A stretch of 26,847 nt of DNA, from the NCBI GenBank assembly GCA_023451395.1, contig JAEXZL010000007.1, positions 1 to 26,847 of the forward strand, read 5' to 3'. This document shows positions 1 through 8,075 of this stretch, piece after piece. The position numbers and the translations under genes are program-made. A model generated the notes under the pieces. The model saw only the letters and a program-made list of their open reading frames with translations, did not search any database and was not told the DNA's origin. Every line of letters begins with the position of its first letter. Position 1 is the first letter of the stretch. The DNA is from Bacillota bacterium (GTDB lineage: Bacteria; Bacillota; Clostridia; Clostridiales; Clostridiaceae).

Positions 1-1022
1 TTACTCTGTCCTATGATATCATGGAAATCATATTTTGCCACATTCCCCTTAGTGCTAAGCTTATTCCTAACTTCCTTTTCCATGTTCTGAAGCTCAGAAA
101 CAAAGCTCATATTTAAAACCCTTCCAAGGGTTTTATCACCTGCTCTAAAGGTACTCTTTTTTATAAGGATATCAGCATTATTAACCTGAAAAATCTCATT
201 ATTATTAGTTTTTCCATCATTGATAAAAGCCAATGCTTTATTATTAGATATGTATTTTGATATATTTTCTCCTACCATTATAGGCTGTTTATTTCCAATG
301 AAATTATGTATATTGTCATTTTTAAAGCTTATATTATTTTTTTCATCTAAGGCCATTATTCCTTCTGAAGAAGAATTTAATACCGCTATAAGAGTGCTTT
401 TTAATTGATCTACAGTCCTGCTAAGAGCCATATATCCCTTTAAATATCTCAAAGTAAGTATATTAATTCTTTCTATAGGTAACCCAAGAATAATCATAAT
501 TTCTATAATAGTAGATATATCTATTATCTTATAGCCCAGGTCTATGTACTTGCTTATTCCCCTTGGAATACACTCAACTGCACCTGCAGTAATAGCCATA
601 TCCACCTTATCAGTAAGCTCGGAAGCACCAGGGCAGTCAGGACTATAGGCTATATAAGTCATGTTATTAAGACCAAGCTCCTGCAAAAGTCTTATAGTCT
701 CCTGAGAGGATTCGTAGGAATAGCTTACTACTAAAGCCCTGCTCCTTTCTTCAACATTAATGAGCTTGTTAATATCTGTAACGTTTATGTTTCTTATCAT
801 TCTTAATACAGGAACATTTAAAGGAGCCTTTTCCTTAATCACATCATAAAACATTGTGCTTGCTACCAAGATCAGGTCGAAACCTAGTAGCTTTTCCGCA
901 CTATCATCTATATACCGAAGTACTACTTCCACATCTTTATCAAATATCTCCTCTAACTGTTGTTTATAAGATATAGCCATCTTCTTGTCGCTAGCCACTA
1001 AAGCAATCCTGTTACCAATCAT
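1..1022 (-). CDS. Sigma-54-dependent transcriptional activator, N-terminal part (3' end outside window)
   Basis: The frame is open from the ATG at 1020-1022 to the left edge of the window, giving about 340 codons. The first roughly 190 residues look like a response-regulator or PrpR_N-like sensory region (starts MIGNRIALVASDKK). A PAS-like segment follows at about 205-310 (SSEGIMALDEKNNISF). The last visible residues, YDFHDIIGQS, match the start of the sigma-54-interacting AAA+ domain, so the ATPase and the Fis-type HTH lie beyond the edge. Such proteins bind enhancer sites and activate RNA polymerase carrying sigma-54. The gene follows the terminator of the peptide-utilisation operon, whose promoter is of sigma-54 type, so it is the obvious candidate activator. 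An SD-like AGGTGAT precedes the ATG. The identity of the sensory domain and its ligand are unknown. Confidence 0.85.
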   Translation of the reverse strand, partial: MIGNRIALVASDKKMAISYKQQLEEIFDKDVEVVLRYIDDSAEKLLGFDLILVASTMFYDVIKEKAPLNVPVLRMIRNINVTDINKLINVEERSRALVVSYSYESSQETIRLLQELGLNNMTYIAYSPDCPGASELTDKVDMAITAGAVECIPRGISKYIDLGYKIIDISTIIEIMIILGLPIERINILTLRYLKGYMALSRTVDQLKSTLIAVLNSSSEGIMALDEKNNISFKNDNIHNFIGNKQPIMVGENISKYISNNKALAFINDGKTNNNEIFQVNNADILIKKSTFRAGDKTLGRVLNMSFVSELQNMEKEVRNKLSTKGNVAKYDFHDIIGQS

Positions 1023-1094
1023 TCTACATCACCTACCAATTAAACCTGCCAGACAATTAAATGCTATCCATATAATAATGCATATATATACTTT

Positions 1095-1100
1095 ATTATA
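1095..1100 (-). promoter_or_regulatory. Possible sigma-A -10 element of the activator gene
   Basis: On the minus strand a perfect TATAAT lies about 73 nt upstream of the ATG at 1022. No convincing -35 is present at the usual distance. It lies just past the operon terminator, which would let the regulator be transcribed independently of the operon it is proposed to control. Confidence 0.4.
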
Positions 1101-1129
1101 CACCCTTAGTTACCTTCTAAAAAGTAAAT

Positions 1130-1161
1130 AAAAGGCATAAACCCGCTAAAGCATGCCTTTT
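1130..1161 (-). terminator. Rho-independent terminator of the peptide-utilisation operon
   Basis: A perfect 9-bp stem pairs 1130-1138 (AAAAGGCAT) with 1153-1161 (ATGCCTTTT) around a 14-nt loop. On the minus strand it is followed by an ATTTACTTTTT tract. It overlaps the stop codon of the M28-like gene and separates the operon from the activator gene. Confidence 0.75.
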
Positions 1162-2891
1162 ATAAGCTCCTCACACTCCAAGAGTATAGTAACAACCCTA
1201 TTTCTTTCTCTTATGAGCTGAGTAATTAAAAATCTTTCTTTTTCCTCAGAAACCCTTTGAAGATCTATAAGCCTTGATAGCATTGGTACAGGATGACTCA
1301 TTACCGCCTTATCATGGTTAAATTCAGATCCTTTACTGTAACAAAGTCTTATAAGCTTTCTCTGAAGCTTTACAATTACACTGCAGGCCTTCTTAATCTC
1401 TGTGCTTTCCTTATCTAAATCTAAAGCAAAAGCCCATTGATAAAACTCCTCCAAAACTCTACTAAGGTTTTGTACTCCTTGAAAAACTGGTGAAAGATCA
1501 AATTTATCCCCAATAATGTTTTGGTAATTTTTAAGATATTCATCTATAGACCTGACCATATTTCTATGATCTATAGGTAAAAGTGCCTCATTACAGAGCT
1601 TTAGAACCGCTGCTATATATACTTTTGTATCTCTAACAAAATTTTCTTCATCCACAATACTTAAATTATCAAGAGGAGTATGCCACTCCATATTTCCCCC
1701 AGAGCCTCTTACATGATAGTATCCAAGCTTTCTTCTTTTCTCTTCCCCAAGGCTTGAATTCACCATGAATAAGGATGTTATTCCAATGCAGTTAAAGGAA
1801 TAATCCCCTGCTCTAACAGGTCTTACCCAGTGAGGTTCTATTTCCGTCACCTCTTTAACCAGGGAAGTACAAAAGTCCTTCACATCCTCTGTCCACATTA
1901 TTCCTTCATAGGTATCAGCATTTTTACAGCCTGTGGATTCACAGTTAATTTGTGCTATACAGTTGTTGTAGAGCTCTACAGCATAGTTATCAGCAAACCA
2001 GGTTGAGCCAGCAAATCTTCCAGTGGAATGTCCAGGCCACCATGCAATCCAGAGACTCCTTCTCAGTTCCTTTTCATGTCTTTTCAATACTCTTGCTATT
2101 TCTAAAAGTGAAGCATCTCCAGTGGCATTATCACCAATGCCTGTATACCAAGAATCTAAGTGTCCATGGAGCAGAACAAACTTCTCCCTATCCAGTTGCC
2201 CATGAAGCTTGGCAAGTACCAAAGGGCACTTTTTCCAACCTTCATCTAATACCGTCTGCATTGCTACCCTTACCTTACTGCTCTCCAGGCTTTCTAACAA
2301 CTTTTTACCATCAGAATGTTTTATAGACACTATAGGAATTCTTACATTAATATTATGATCCTCTAGGCTAGGAGCACCCCATACTGACTGACAGGTACTC
2401 TGGTGTATCTGCTCTCCATACTGCATGAATATTGCAGCTACACCCCCTCTGTTTATAATATCATCCACCTTATCTGTGGAAGGCACCCCCTCACAAATGA
2501 TAATTTTACCCTTTGGATCTTTTTGAAAGGATAACCTATTTTCTATATCTCCATAGGAATATGGGGTTGAAAAGCTTTCAGCATATACTAGTTCACCGTC
2601 AATCCATTTATCATCGGTAGATTTTGAAAAGGCTGGAGCGAGAGCTTCTATTTCTATATCTTCAGATACTATTCTTAATCTTGCTTTTTTGGGGTTACTC
2701 AAATATAGCTCTGGCCAAAGAACTTGATGATCAACCCCATAAGCTTCAAGCTTCTGAACAATATACCTTGCTGCCTCTCTCTCCCCCTCACTTCCTGATT
2801 CCCTATCAAGGGTAGAAAATTTTTCAAGAAGTTTTTTAGGTTCTATTAAGCCAATTTCATTTAATATTGACTGTTCCTTTATTCCAAGCAT
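1146..2891 (-). CDS. M28-like zinc metallopeptidase with PA-type insert
   Basis: This 581-residue protein has no signal peptide and is probably cytoplasmic. It shows an M28 (aminopeptidase/carboxypeptidase Q-like) core: H244-x-D246 in LLHGHLDS, bridging D254 in GIGDNATGD, E318 in INCESTG, and H404 in EWHTPLD. Residues about 95-215 resemble a PA (protease-associated) insert. The place where ordinary M28 enzymes carry the catalytic Glu-Glu pair reads WWPGHSTGRFAGS (284-296), so Gly287-His288 stand there. I recall M28 relatives with this WWPGHS motif, so it may mark a subfamily, not a decayed gene. The C-terminal 150 residues are helical and outside the usual M28 core. It is the last gene of the sigma-54 operon, 40 bp after the dipeptidases, and presumably hydrolyses peptides or N-acyl amino acids imported by the transporter. 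The substrate is not known. Confidence 0.82.
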   Translation of the reverse strand: MLGIKEQSILNEIGLIEPKKLLEKFSTLDRESGSEGEREAARYIVQKLEAYGVDHQVLWPELYLSNPKKARLRIVSEDIEIEALAPAFSKSTDDKWIDGELVYAESFSTPYSYGDIENRLSFQKDPKGKIIICEGVPSTDKVDDIINRGGVAAIFMQYGEQIHQSTCQSVWGAPSLEDHNINVRIPIVSIKHSDGKKLLESLESSKVRVAMQTVLDEGWKKCPLVLAKLHGQLDREKFVLLHGHLDSWYTGIGDNATGDASLLEIARVLKRHEKELRRSLWIAWWPGHSTGRFAGSTWFADNYAVELYNNCIAQINCESTGCKNADTYEGIMWTEDVKDFCTSLVKEVTEIEPHWVRPVRAGDYSFNCIGITSLFMVNSSLGEEKRRKLGYYHVRGSGGNMEWHTPLDNLSIVDEENFVRDTKVYIAAVLKLCNEALLPIDHRNMVRSIDEYLKNYQNIIGDKFDLSPVFQGVQNLSRVLEEFYQWAFALDLDKESTEIKKACSVIVKLQRKLIRLCYSKGSEFNHDKAVMSHPVPMLSRLIDLQRVSEEKERFLITQLIRERNRVVTILLECEELIKGML

Positions 2892-2931
2892 GAGTTCTAC
2901 CTATCCTCCTTCAAAGAAAGCCTATAATCCC

Positions 2932-4137
2932 TTATACCCAGGTTTCCTTTAATACCCTAATAACGTTTTCTCCCATGACCTTTTTAATATCCTCATCACT
3001 ATAATTATGCTTAACAAGCCATCTTAAAATATTGTGAGATGCCTCTGTAGGATTCTCTAAGCCTTTAACATATTCAACCTCTTCAAAGGGAGGAACCGTT
3101 GCTCTGGCCTGCTTTTGTGAAAAGTTTGAAGCAAAAACATGATGCACTCCTACATGATCTCCATAGTTTGTATCCGGTCCAAAGGCTACATGATCTATTC
3201 CAACTAAATTAACAACATATTCAAAATGCTCCATAAAAGACTCTATTCCGTGAGTCATATTATTGTAAGTTAAGGTAGTATGTGGAGCAGCCTCAATTCC
3301 TATAACCCCTCCTTTAGCAGCACAAGCCTTTAGTACATCATCAGGCTTCATCCTTATAGTATTCCATAATGCCCTAGCTCCACAGTGGGACAATAAAATA
3401 GGCTTTGAGCTTGCCTCTATAACATCTAAAGTAGTCTTGTCTCCTGTATGAGAGCAATCAATAGTCATTCCAACCTTATTCATTCTCTCCACGACCTTAT
3501 ATCCAAAAAGCGTTAATCCACCATCTCCCGGTTCCTTACAGCCTGAGCCTAAGGCATTTGATTCACTATAAGTAATTCCAAGGGATCTTACTCCAAATCC
3601 ATGGAGCATCTCAACACGGTCCACCTCATTTTCAAGGATTGCCGCACCCTCTATGGTAGGAATAAGCGCTAGCTTTCCTTCTTTATGTGCCCTTTCTATA
3701 TCTTCTACCTTATCACATCTTAAAATATAATCTTGGTGAGCAAGGTCACATAACCTAAGACCAATATCCTGAATTATATCATTCCACTTCCACCCAGCCC
3801 AGGAGGATATGGTGCAAGTACCGTTCATCATATTATCAAAAATTGCATCTAAGTATGTATGGGAAAGACCTAAGTAATTGCACCTCACCCTTCCTTCTCT
3901 GTTGAAAGCCCTCATTTCTTGAACATTTTCTGGTCTCACTGCTGGATGATCATGAAGAGAAATAAAAATATTTTTCTCTGCCAAAGAAAGCACTCTTTTT
4001 TCCTCTTCATCATTAAGAGGTATCAGATACTCTGGTACTCGATGGAGGGGGTCCACTAACTTAAAATACTTGTAATCCTTTCCTTCCTCAAGATAATCAT
4101 AAGCCATATAGCCATCATACTTCTTGTTTATCCCCAA
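2932..4137 (-). CDS. M19 (renal dipeptidase-type) dipeptidase, copy 1
   Basis: This 401-residue protein starts at a TTG (MGINKKYDGY) behind SD GGGGTGAG. M19 enzymes are zinc dipeptidases that often accept a D-residue at the C-terminal position. Visible ligands: H62-D-H64, bridging E163 (TIEGAA), H230 (DCSH), H251 (LSHCGAR) and D322 (FGPD). The H230-H251 spacing of 21 equals that of the two zinc histidines in human renal dipeptidase. The first motif is H-x-H, whereas M19 normally has H-x-D. No signal peptide or GPI-like tail is present, so it should act in the cytoplasm on imported dipeptides. It is the most promoter-distal of four tandem paralogues and is very close in sequence to the next two. 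Confidence 0.9.
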   Translation of the reverse strand: MGINKKYDGYMAYDYLEEGKDYKYFKLVDPLHRVPEYLIPLNDEEEKRVLSLAEKNIFISLHDHPAVRPENVQEMRAFNREGRVRCNYLGLSHTYLDAIFDNMMNGTCTISSWAGWKWNDIIQDIGLRLCDLAHQDYILRCDKVEDIERAHKEGKLALIPTIEGAAILENEVDRVEMLHGFGVRSLGITYSESNALGSGCKEPGDGGLTLFGYKVVERMNKVGMTIDCSHTGDKTTLDVIEASSKPILLSHCGARALWNTIRMKPDDVLKACAAKGGVIGIEAAPHTTLTYNNMTHGIESFMEHFEYVVNLVGIDHVAFGPDTNYGDHVGVHHVFASNFSQKQARATVPPFEEVEYVKGLENPTEASHNILRWLVKHNYSDEDIKKVMGENVIRVLKETWV

Positions 4138-4162
4138 AAGAACTCACCCCTTTTAGAATATT

Positions 4163-4198
4163 TATTATTAGGCGATAAGAATCTACCGCCTAATAATA
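4163..4198 (-). other. Intercistronic hairpin between dipeptidase copies 2 and 1
   Basis: A perfect 12-bp stem pairs 4163-4174 (TATTATTAGGCG) with 4187-4198 around a 12-nt loop. On the minus strand it lies between the stop of copy 2 and the SD of copy 1 and is not followed by a U-tract. I read it as an RNA-stability or processing hairpin and not as a full terminator. Confidence 0.5.
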
Positions 4199-4223
4199 GC
4201 TTTTAAAAGTTATACTCTCCTCA

Positions 4224-5429
4224 TTAAGCCCAAGTTTCCTTCAGTACTCTAAGAACATTTTTACCCATTACCTTAGCAATATCTTCTTCACTATAATTAT
4301 GCTTAACAAGCCATCTTAAAATATTGTGAGAAGCTTCTGTTGGATTTTCTAATCCCTTCACATAATCTACTAGATCATAGGGTGGAGCAACCTTCTTTGT
4401 TTGTGATTGAGAGAAGTTTGCTGCAAAGGCTTTATGTACTCCCACATGATCTCCATACATTGCATCTGGTCCAAAAGCTACATGATCTATTCCTACTAGG
4501 TCAACGCAATATTGAAAATGCTCCATAAAGGCATCCAAATTGTGCACCTTATTATTGTAGGTTAAGGTAGTATGAGGAGCTGTTTCTACACCAATAACTC
4601 CTCCCTTTGCAGCACAGGCTTTAAGAACTTCGTCGGGCTTCATTCTTGGAGTAGGCCATAGAGCCCTAGCGCCACAGTGAGATAGAAGAATAGGCTTATT
4701 ACTAGCTTCTATGACATCCAGGGTGGTTTTATCTCCTACATGGGAACAATCAATAGTCATCCCCACCTTATTCATTCTTTCCACAACCTTATATCCCAAA
4801 AGGGTTAGTCCTCCATCACCAGGCTCCTTAAGTCCTGAGCCTAGAGCATTAGATTCACTATAGGTAATTCCCATAGACCTAACTCCAAGTCCATAGAGGA
4901 TTTCCACACGGTCAACCTCATTTTCTATAATTGCTGCACTTTCAATAACAGGAACTAGAGCAAGCTTTCCTTCTCTATGTGCCCTTTCTATATCTTCAAC
5001 CTTATCGCATCTTATAACATAATTCTGATGAGCTAAATCACATAATCTCAAACCTAAATCCTGCAGAACATCATTCCATTTCCATCCAGCCCAGGAGGAG
5101 ATTGTACAAGTTCCATCCATCATATTGTCAAAGACACAATCCAAATAGCTATGTGCAAGACCTTCATAGTTACATCTTTGTCTGCCCTCTCTATTATAAG
5201 AAAATAAATCTTTGGTATCCTCTGGCATTAGAGCAGGATGGTCATGAAGAGAAATGTATATATTCTTTTCTGCCAACTGTATTACCCGTTCTTCCTGCTC
5301 AGGAGTTAGTGGAAGTAAATACTCCGGTACTCTTTGAAGGGGATCACAAAGTTTAAAAGCTTTATAATCTTTTCCCTCTTCTAGATATGAATATGCCTTA
5401 TAGCCATCATACTTTTTATTAATTCCCAT
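4224..5429 (-). CDS. M19 (renal dipeptidase-type) dipeptidase, copy 2
   Basis: This is a 401-residue cytoplasmic M19 enzyme with an ATG start behind a strong SD (AAGGAGGG). The residues line up without gaps with copy 1: H62-D-H64, E163 in VIESAA, H230, H251 and D322. In copy 1 the bridging-Glu segment reads IEGA and here it reads IESA. The N-terminal half has diverged more than the blocks around the metal site (SWAGWKWND, ITYSESNALGSG, GLENPTEASHNILRWLVKHNYS), which are almost constant. That pattern suggests the same fold and chemistry with possibly different dipeptide preferences. It is separated from copy 1 by 86 bp containing a hairpin and from copy 3 by 89 bp. Confidence 0.9.
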   Translation of the reverse strand: MGINKKYDGYKAYSYLEEGKDYKAFKLCDPLQRVPEYLLPLTPEQEERVIQLAEKNIYISLHDHPALMPEDTKDLFSYNREGRQRCNYEGLAHSYLDCVFDNMMDGTCTISSWAGWKWNDVLQDLGLRLCDLAHQNYVIRCDKVEDIERAHREGKLALVPVIESAAIIENEVDRVEILYGLGVRSMGITYSESNALGSGLKEPGDGGLTLLGYKVVERMNKVGMTIDCSHVGDKTTLDVIEASNKPILLSHCGARALWPTPRMKPDEVLKACAAKGGVIGVETAPHTTLTYNNKVHNLDAFMEHFQYCVDLVGIDHVAFGPDAMYGDHVGVHKAFAANFSQSQTKKVAPPYDLVDYVKGLENPTEASHNILRWLVKHNYSEEDIAKVMGKNVLRVLKETWA

Positions 5430-5518
5430 TTTAACCCTCCTTGTTATAGAGCTCTTTACATTATAGTAAGAGTCTTCTTCTTGTAGATTTCAAATTAATA
5501 ATTTTCCTTACATGATTT

Positions 5519-6727
5519 TTATACCCAGGTTTCTTCTAGAACTCTAAGTATATTTCCACCTAAAACCTTTTTAATATCTTCATCGCTATAATTATGCTTA
5601 ACAAGCCATCTTAATATATTCTTAGATGCCTCTGTGGGATTTTCAAGGCCCTTAACATATTCCACCTCTTCAAAATGAGGAACTGTTTTACGCTGCTGTT
5701 TTTGAGAAAGATTTGCAGCAAAGGCATGGTGAAGTCCTACATGGTCTCCATACATGGTATCTGGTCCAAAAGCCACATGATCTATTCCTACCAGATCAAC
5801 ACAATATTCAAAATGGGCCATAAATGGCTCAATAGTATGTACCATGTCATCTAAGGTCATGGTATTATGAGGTGCAGCCTCAATACCTATAACCCCACCT
5901 TTTTCTGCACAGGCCTTAAGAACATTATCCGGCTTCATTCTTACAGTATTCCAAAGAGCTCTTGATCCGCAATGGGATAATACTATTGGTTTATTACTTG
6001 CTTCAATAACATCTAAAGTTGTCTTATCTCCTACATGAGAGCAATCAATTGTCATTCCAACTTTATTCATTCTTTCTACAACCCTACGTCCTAAAAGGGT
6101 TAATCCTCCATCTCCTGGCTCCTTAAGTCCTGAGCCTAGAGCATTGGATTCACTATAGGTAATTCCCATGGAACGAACTCCAAGACCATAAAGAATTTCA
6201 ACCCTATCCACTTCATTTTCCAAGATAGCTGCACTTTCAATTACAGGAACCAAGGCTATTTTACCTTCTCTATGAGCCCTATAAATATCCTCTACCTTCT
6301 CACATTTAATAACCATGCTTTGATGAGCAAGGTCACATAATCTAAGACCTAAATCCTGAAGAACATCATTCCATTTCCAGCCAGCCCAAGAGGATATGGT
6401 ACAGGTACCATCCATCAAATTATCAAAGATACAATCTAAATAAGAATGCGCTAAGCCCTCATAATTGCATCTCTGCCTTCCCTCTCTGTTATAGCTTCTT
6501 ATATCCTTATCTACATCCTCAGGCATCAATGCTGGATGGTCATGCATTGAAATAATTATTGTATTTTCTGCTAATTTTAAAGCTCTAGCTTCCTCTTCTT
6601 CAGTTAAGGGTACAAGATATTCTGGAACCCTGTGCAGAGGATGGCAAAGCTTAAAAGACTTAAAATCCTTTCCCTCTTCTAAATAACTATATGCTTTATA
6701 TCCGTCATATTTTTTATTAATCCCCAT
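5519..6727 (-). CDS. M19 (renal dipeptidase-type) dipeptidase, copy 3
   Basis: This is a 402-residue M19 enzyme, one residue longer than copies 1 and 2 because of an insertion near residue 72 (MPEDVDKDIRSY). The ATG follows SD GGAGAGG. Metal residues are H62-D-H64, E164 (VIESAA), H231, H252 and D323. Like its neighbours it lacks a signal sequence. It shares MGINKKYDGYKAYSYLEEGK with copy 2, which points to a recent duplication within this operon. The gap to copy 4 is 47 bp. A weak bulged hairpin sits in the downstream gap at about 5452-5472. Confidence 0.9.
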   Translation of the reverse strand: MGINKKYDGYKAYSYLEEGKDFKSFKLCHPLHRVPEYLVPLTEEEEARALKLAENTIIISMHDHPALMPEDVDKDIRSYNREGRQRCNYEGLAHSYLDCIFDNLMDGTCTISSWAGWKWNDVLQDLGLRLCDLAHQSMVIKCEKVEDIYRAHREGKIALVPVIESAAILENEVDRVEILYGLGVRSMGITYSESNALGSGLKEPGDGGLTLLGRRVVERMNKVGMTIDCSHVGDKTTLDVIEASNKPIVLSHCGSRALWNTVRMKPDNVLKACAEKGGVIGIEAAPHNTMTLDDMVHTIEPFMAHFEYCVDLVGIDHVAFGPDTMYGDHVGLHHAFAANLSQKQQRKTVPHFEEVEYVKGLENPTEASKNILRWLVKHNYSDEDIKKVLGGNILRVLEETWV

Positions 6728-6774
6728 ACTTTACCTCTCCTTCTATAAAAGCTAAATGTATCGTATAAAAATAT

Positions 6775-7983
6775 TTATATCCATATTTCCTTTAGGGCTC
6801 TTATACTGTTGCCCCCTAAAACCTTAGCAATATCCTCGTCACTATAATTGTGCTTCACAAGCCATCTTAAGATATTATGAGAAGCTTCCGTTGTATTTTC
6901 AAAGCCCTCTACATACTCTACCCTTTCATAGTTTGCTGCTTTAGTAAAAGCTGTAGATAAATTATTACTAAAAACACCGTGAAGAGCTACATGGTCGCCA
7001 TAAAGACAATCGGGGCCAAAGCTCACATGGTCTATTCCTACAAGATCCTTTACATATTCAAAATGTTCCATTATAGATTCAATATTATGCCTTGGATGAT
7101 TTTTTGTTATTGTTGTATGAGGAGCTGCCTCAATTCCAATTACTCCTCCTTTATCGGCACAGGCCTTTAACACATCATCTCCACGGAGCCTCTTAGTATT
7201 CCATAATGTCTTAGCACCGGTATGTGTTATGAATACAGGCTTTTTACTATATTTAATAGTATCCATTGCAGTTTTTTCACCACTATGGGATACATCTATT
7301 GCCATACCAATTTTATTCATTCTCTCTACAGCGGTTCTTCCAAAAAGTGTTAGTCCCCCATCAGAGCTTTCCTTTATACCACTTCCTAAATTGTTTGACT
7401 CACTGTAGCAGATTCCCATCATTCTTGTGCCCAAGCCATAGAGTATATCTATTCTATCCACCTCATTTTCAATCATTGTGGATGCTTCTAAAGCTATGAA
7501 CCAAGCTATCTTGCCTTCCTTTTTTGCCCTATACATATCCTCAATTGAACTTCCCTTTATTAAAAAATCCTGATGGGCAATATCGCAGCTTCTCATTCCT
7601 AAATCGTGGATTACATCAAGCCACTTCCATCCTGCCTTGGAGCTTATTACACAGGTACCATCCATTAAATTATCAAAAACCACATCCCAAAGAGAGCAGG
7701 ATAAGGCTTCATAAGCTGTAACTTCTCTCCCCTCACCTTCATAGGAATAAAGCTCCCTTGTATCTTCAGGTATAATTGTTGGGTGCTCATGTAAGGTTAT
7801 GCATATATTATTTCTTGCTATGTTTAAAGCTCGCTCTTCCTCAGAAGGGTTCAGGTCTATTAAATAAGGCTTAACTCTATCTATCTCCTTAGCTAGGGCA
7901 AAGCTTTTGTAATCCTTGTCCTTGTCTAAGTATTCATAGGATTTATAACCCTTATATCCAATCTTCCTATCTTTGAAATCCAA
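6775..7983 (-). CDS. M19 (renal dipeptidase-type) dipeptidase, copy 4 (most divergent)
   Basis: An in-frame GTG exists at 7992, but SD AAGGAAGG overlaps it. The TTG at 7981-7983 sits 7-8 nt after that SD and gives a 402-residue protein, the length of its paralogues, so I chose it. The metal motifs are kept: H65-E-H67, the bridging Glu in ALEASTMIENEVDR, SH in DVSHSGEK, TH in FITHTGAK (Thr where the others have Ser), and FGPD. The C-terminal TTEASHNILRWLVKHNYSDEDI block is nearly identical to the other copies. It is the first dipeptidase after the binding-protein gene and the most distant of the four, so it probably represents the oldest branch of the tandem family. Confidence 0.88.
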   Translation of the reverse strand: MDFKDRKIGYKGYKSYEYLDKDKDYKSFALAKEIDRVKPYLIDLNPSEEERALNIARNNICITLHEHPTIIPEDTRELYSYEGEGREVTAYEALSCSLWDVVFDNLMDGTCVISSKAGWKWLDVIHDLGMRSCDIAHQDFLIKGSSIEDMYRAKKEGKIAWFIALEASTMIENEVDRIDILYGLGTRMMGICYSESNNLGSGIKESSDGGLTLFGRTAVERMNKIGMAIDVSHSGEKTAMDTIKYSKKPVFITHTGAKTLWNTKRLRGDDVLKACADKGGVIGIEAAPHTTITKNHPRHNIESIMEHFEYVKDLVGIDHVSFGPDCLYGDHVALHGVFSNNLSTAFTKAANYERVEYVEGFENTTEASHNILRWLVKHNYSDEDIAKVLGGNSIRALKEIWI

Positions 7984-8018
7984 TAACAGCACCTTCCTTA
8001 ACTAATAGTTTAAGGGAA

Positions 8019-8040
8019 GCCCTGTCTAAATAGACAAGGC
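8019..8040 (-). other. Intercistronic hairpin downstream of the binding-protein gene
   Basis: A 9-bp stem with one G-U pair (8019-8027 GCCCTGTCT against 8032-8040 AGACAAGGC) and a 4-nt loop lies between the binding-protein stop and the next dipeptidase start. On the minus strand it is followed by TTCCCTTAAAC, which is not U-rich. Such hairpins often protect a binding-protein mRNA from 3' decay so that it is made in excess over distal genes; that role is inferred here. Confidence 0.5.
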
Positions 8041-8075
8041 CCCAATTTTTGTATCTAAAATACTACCAATCTTAA

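Noticed and set aside
1023..1129. Sigma-54 promoter for the activator gene
   Set aside because: A TGGCAG-like stretch exists on the minus strand, but there is no GC at the required 10-nt spacing.
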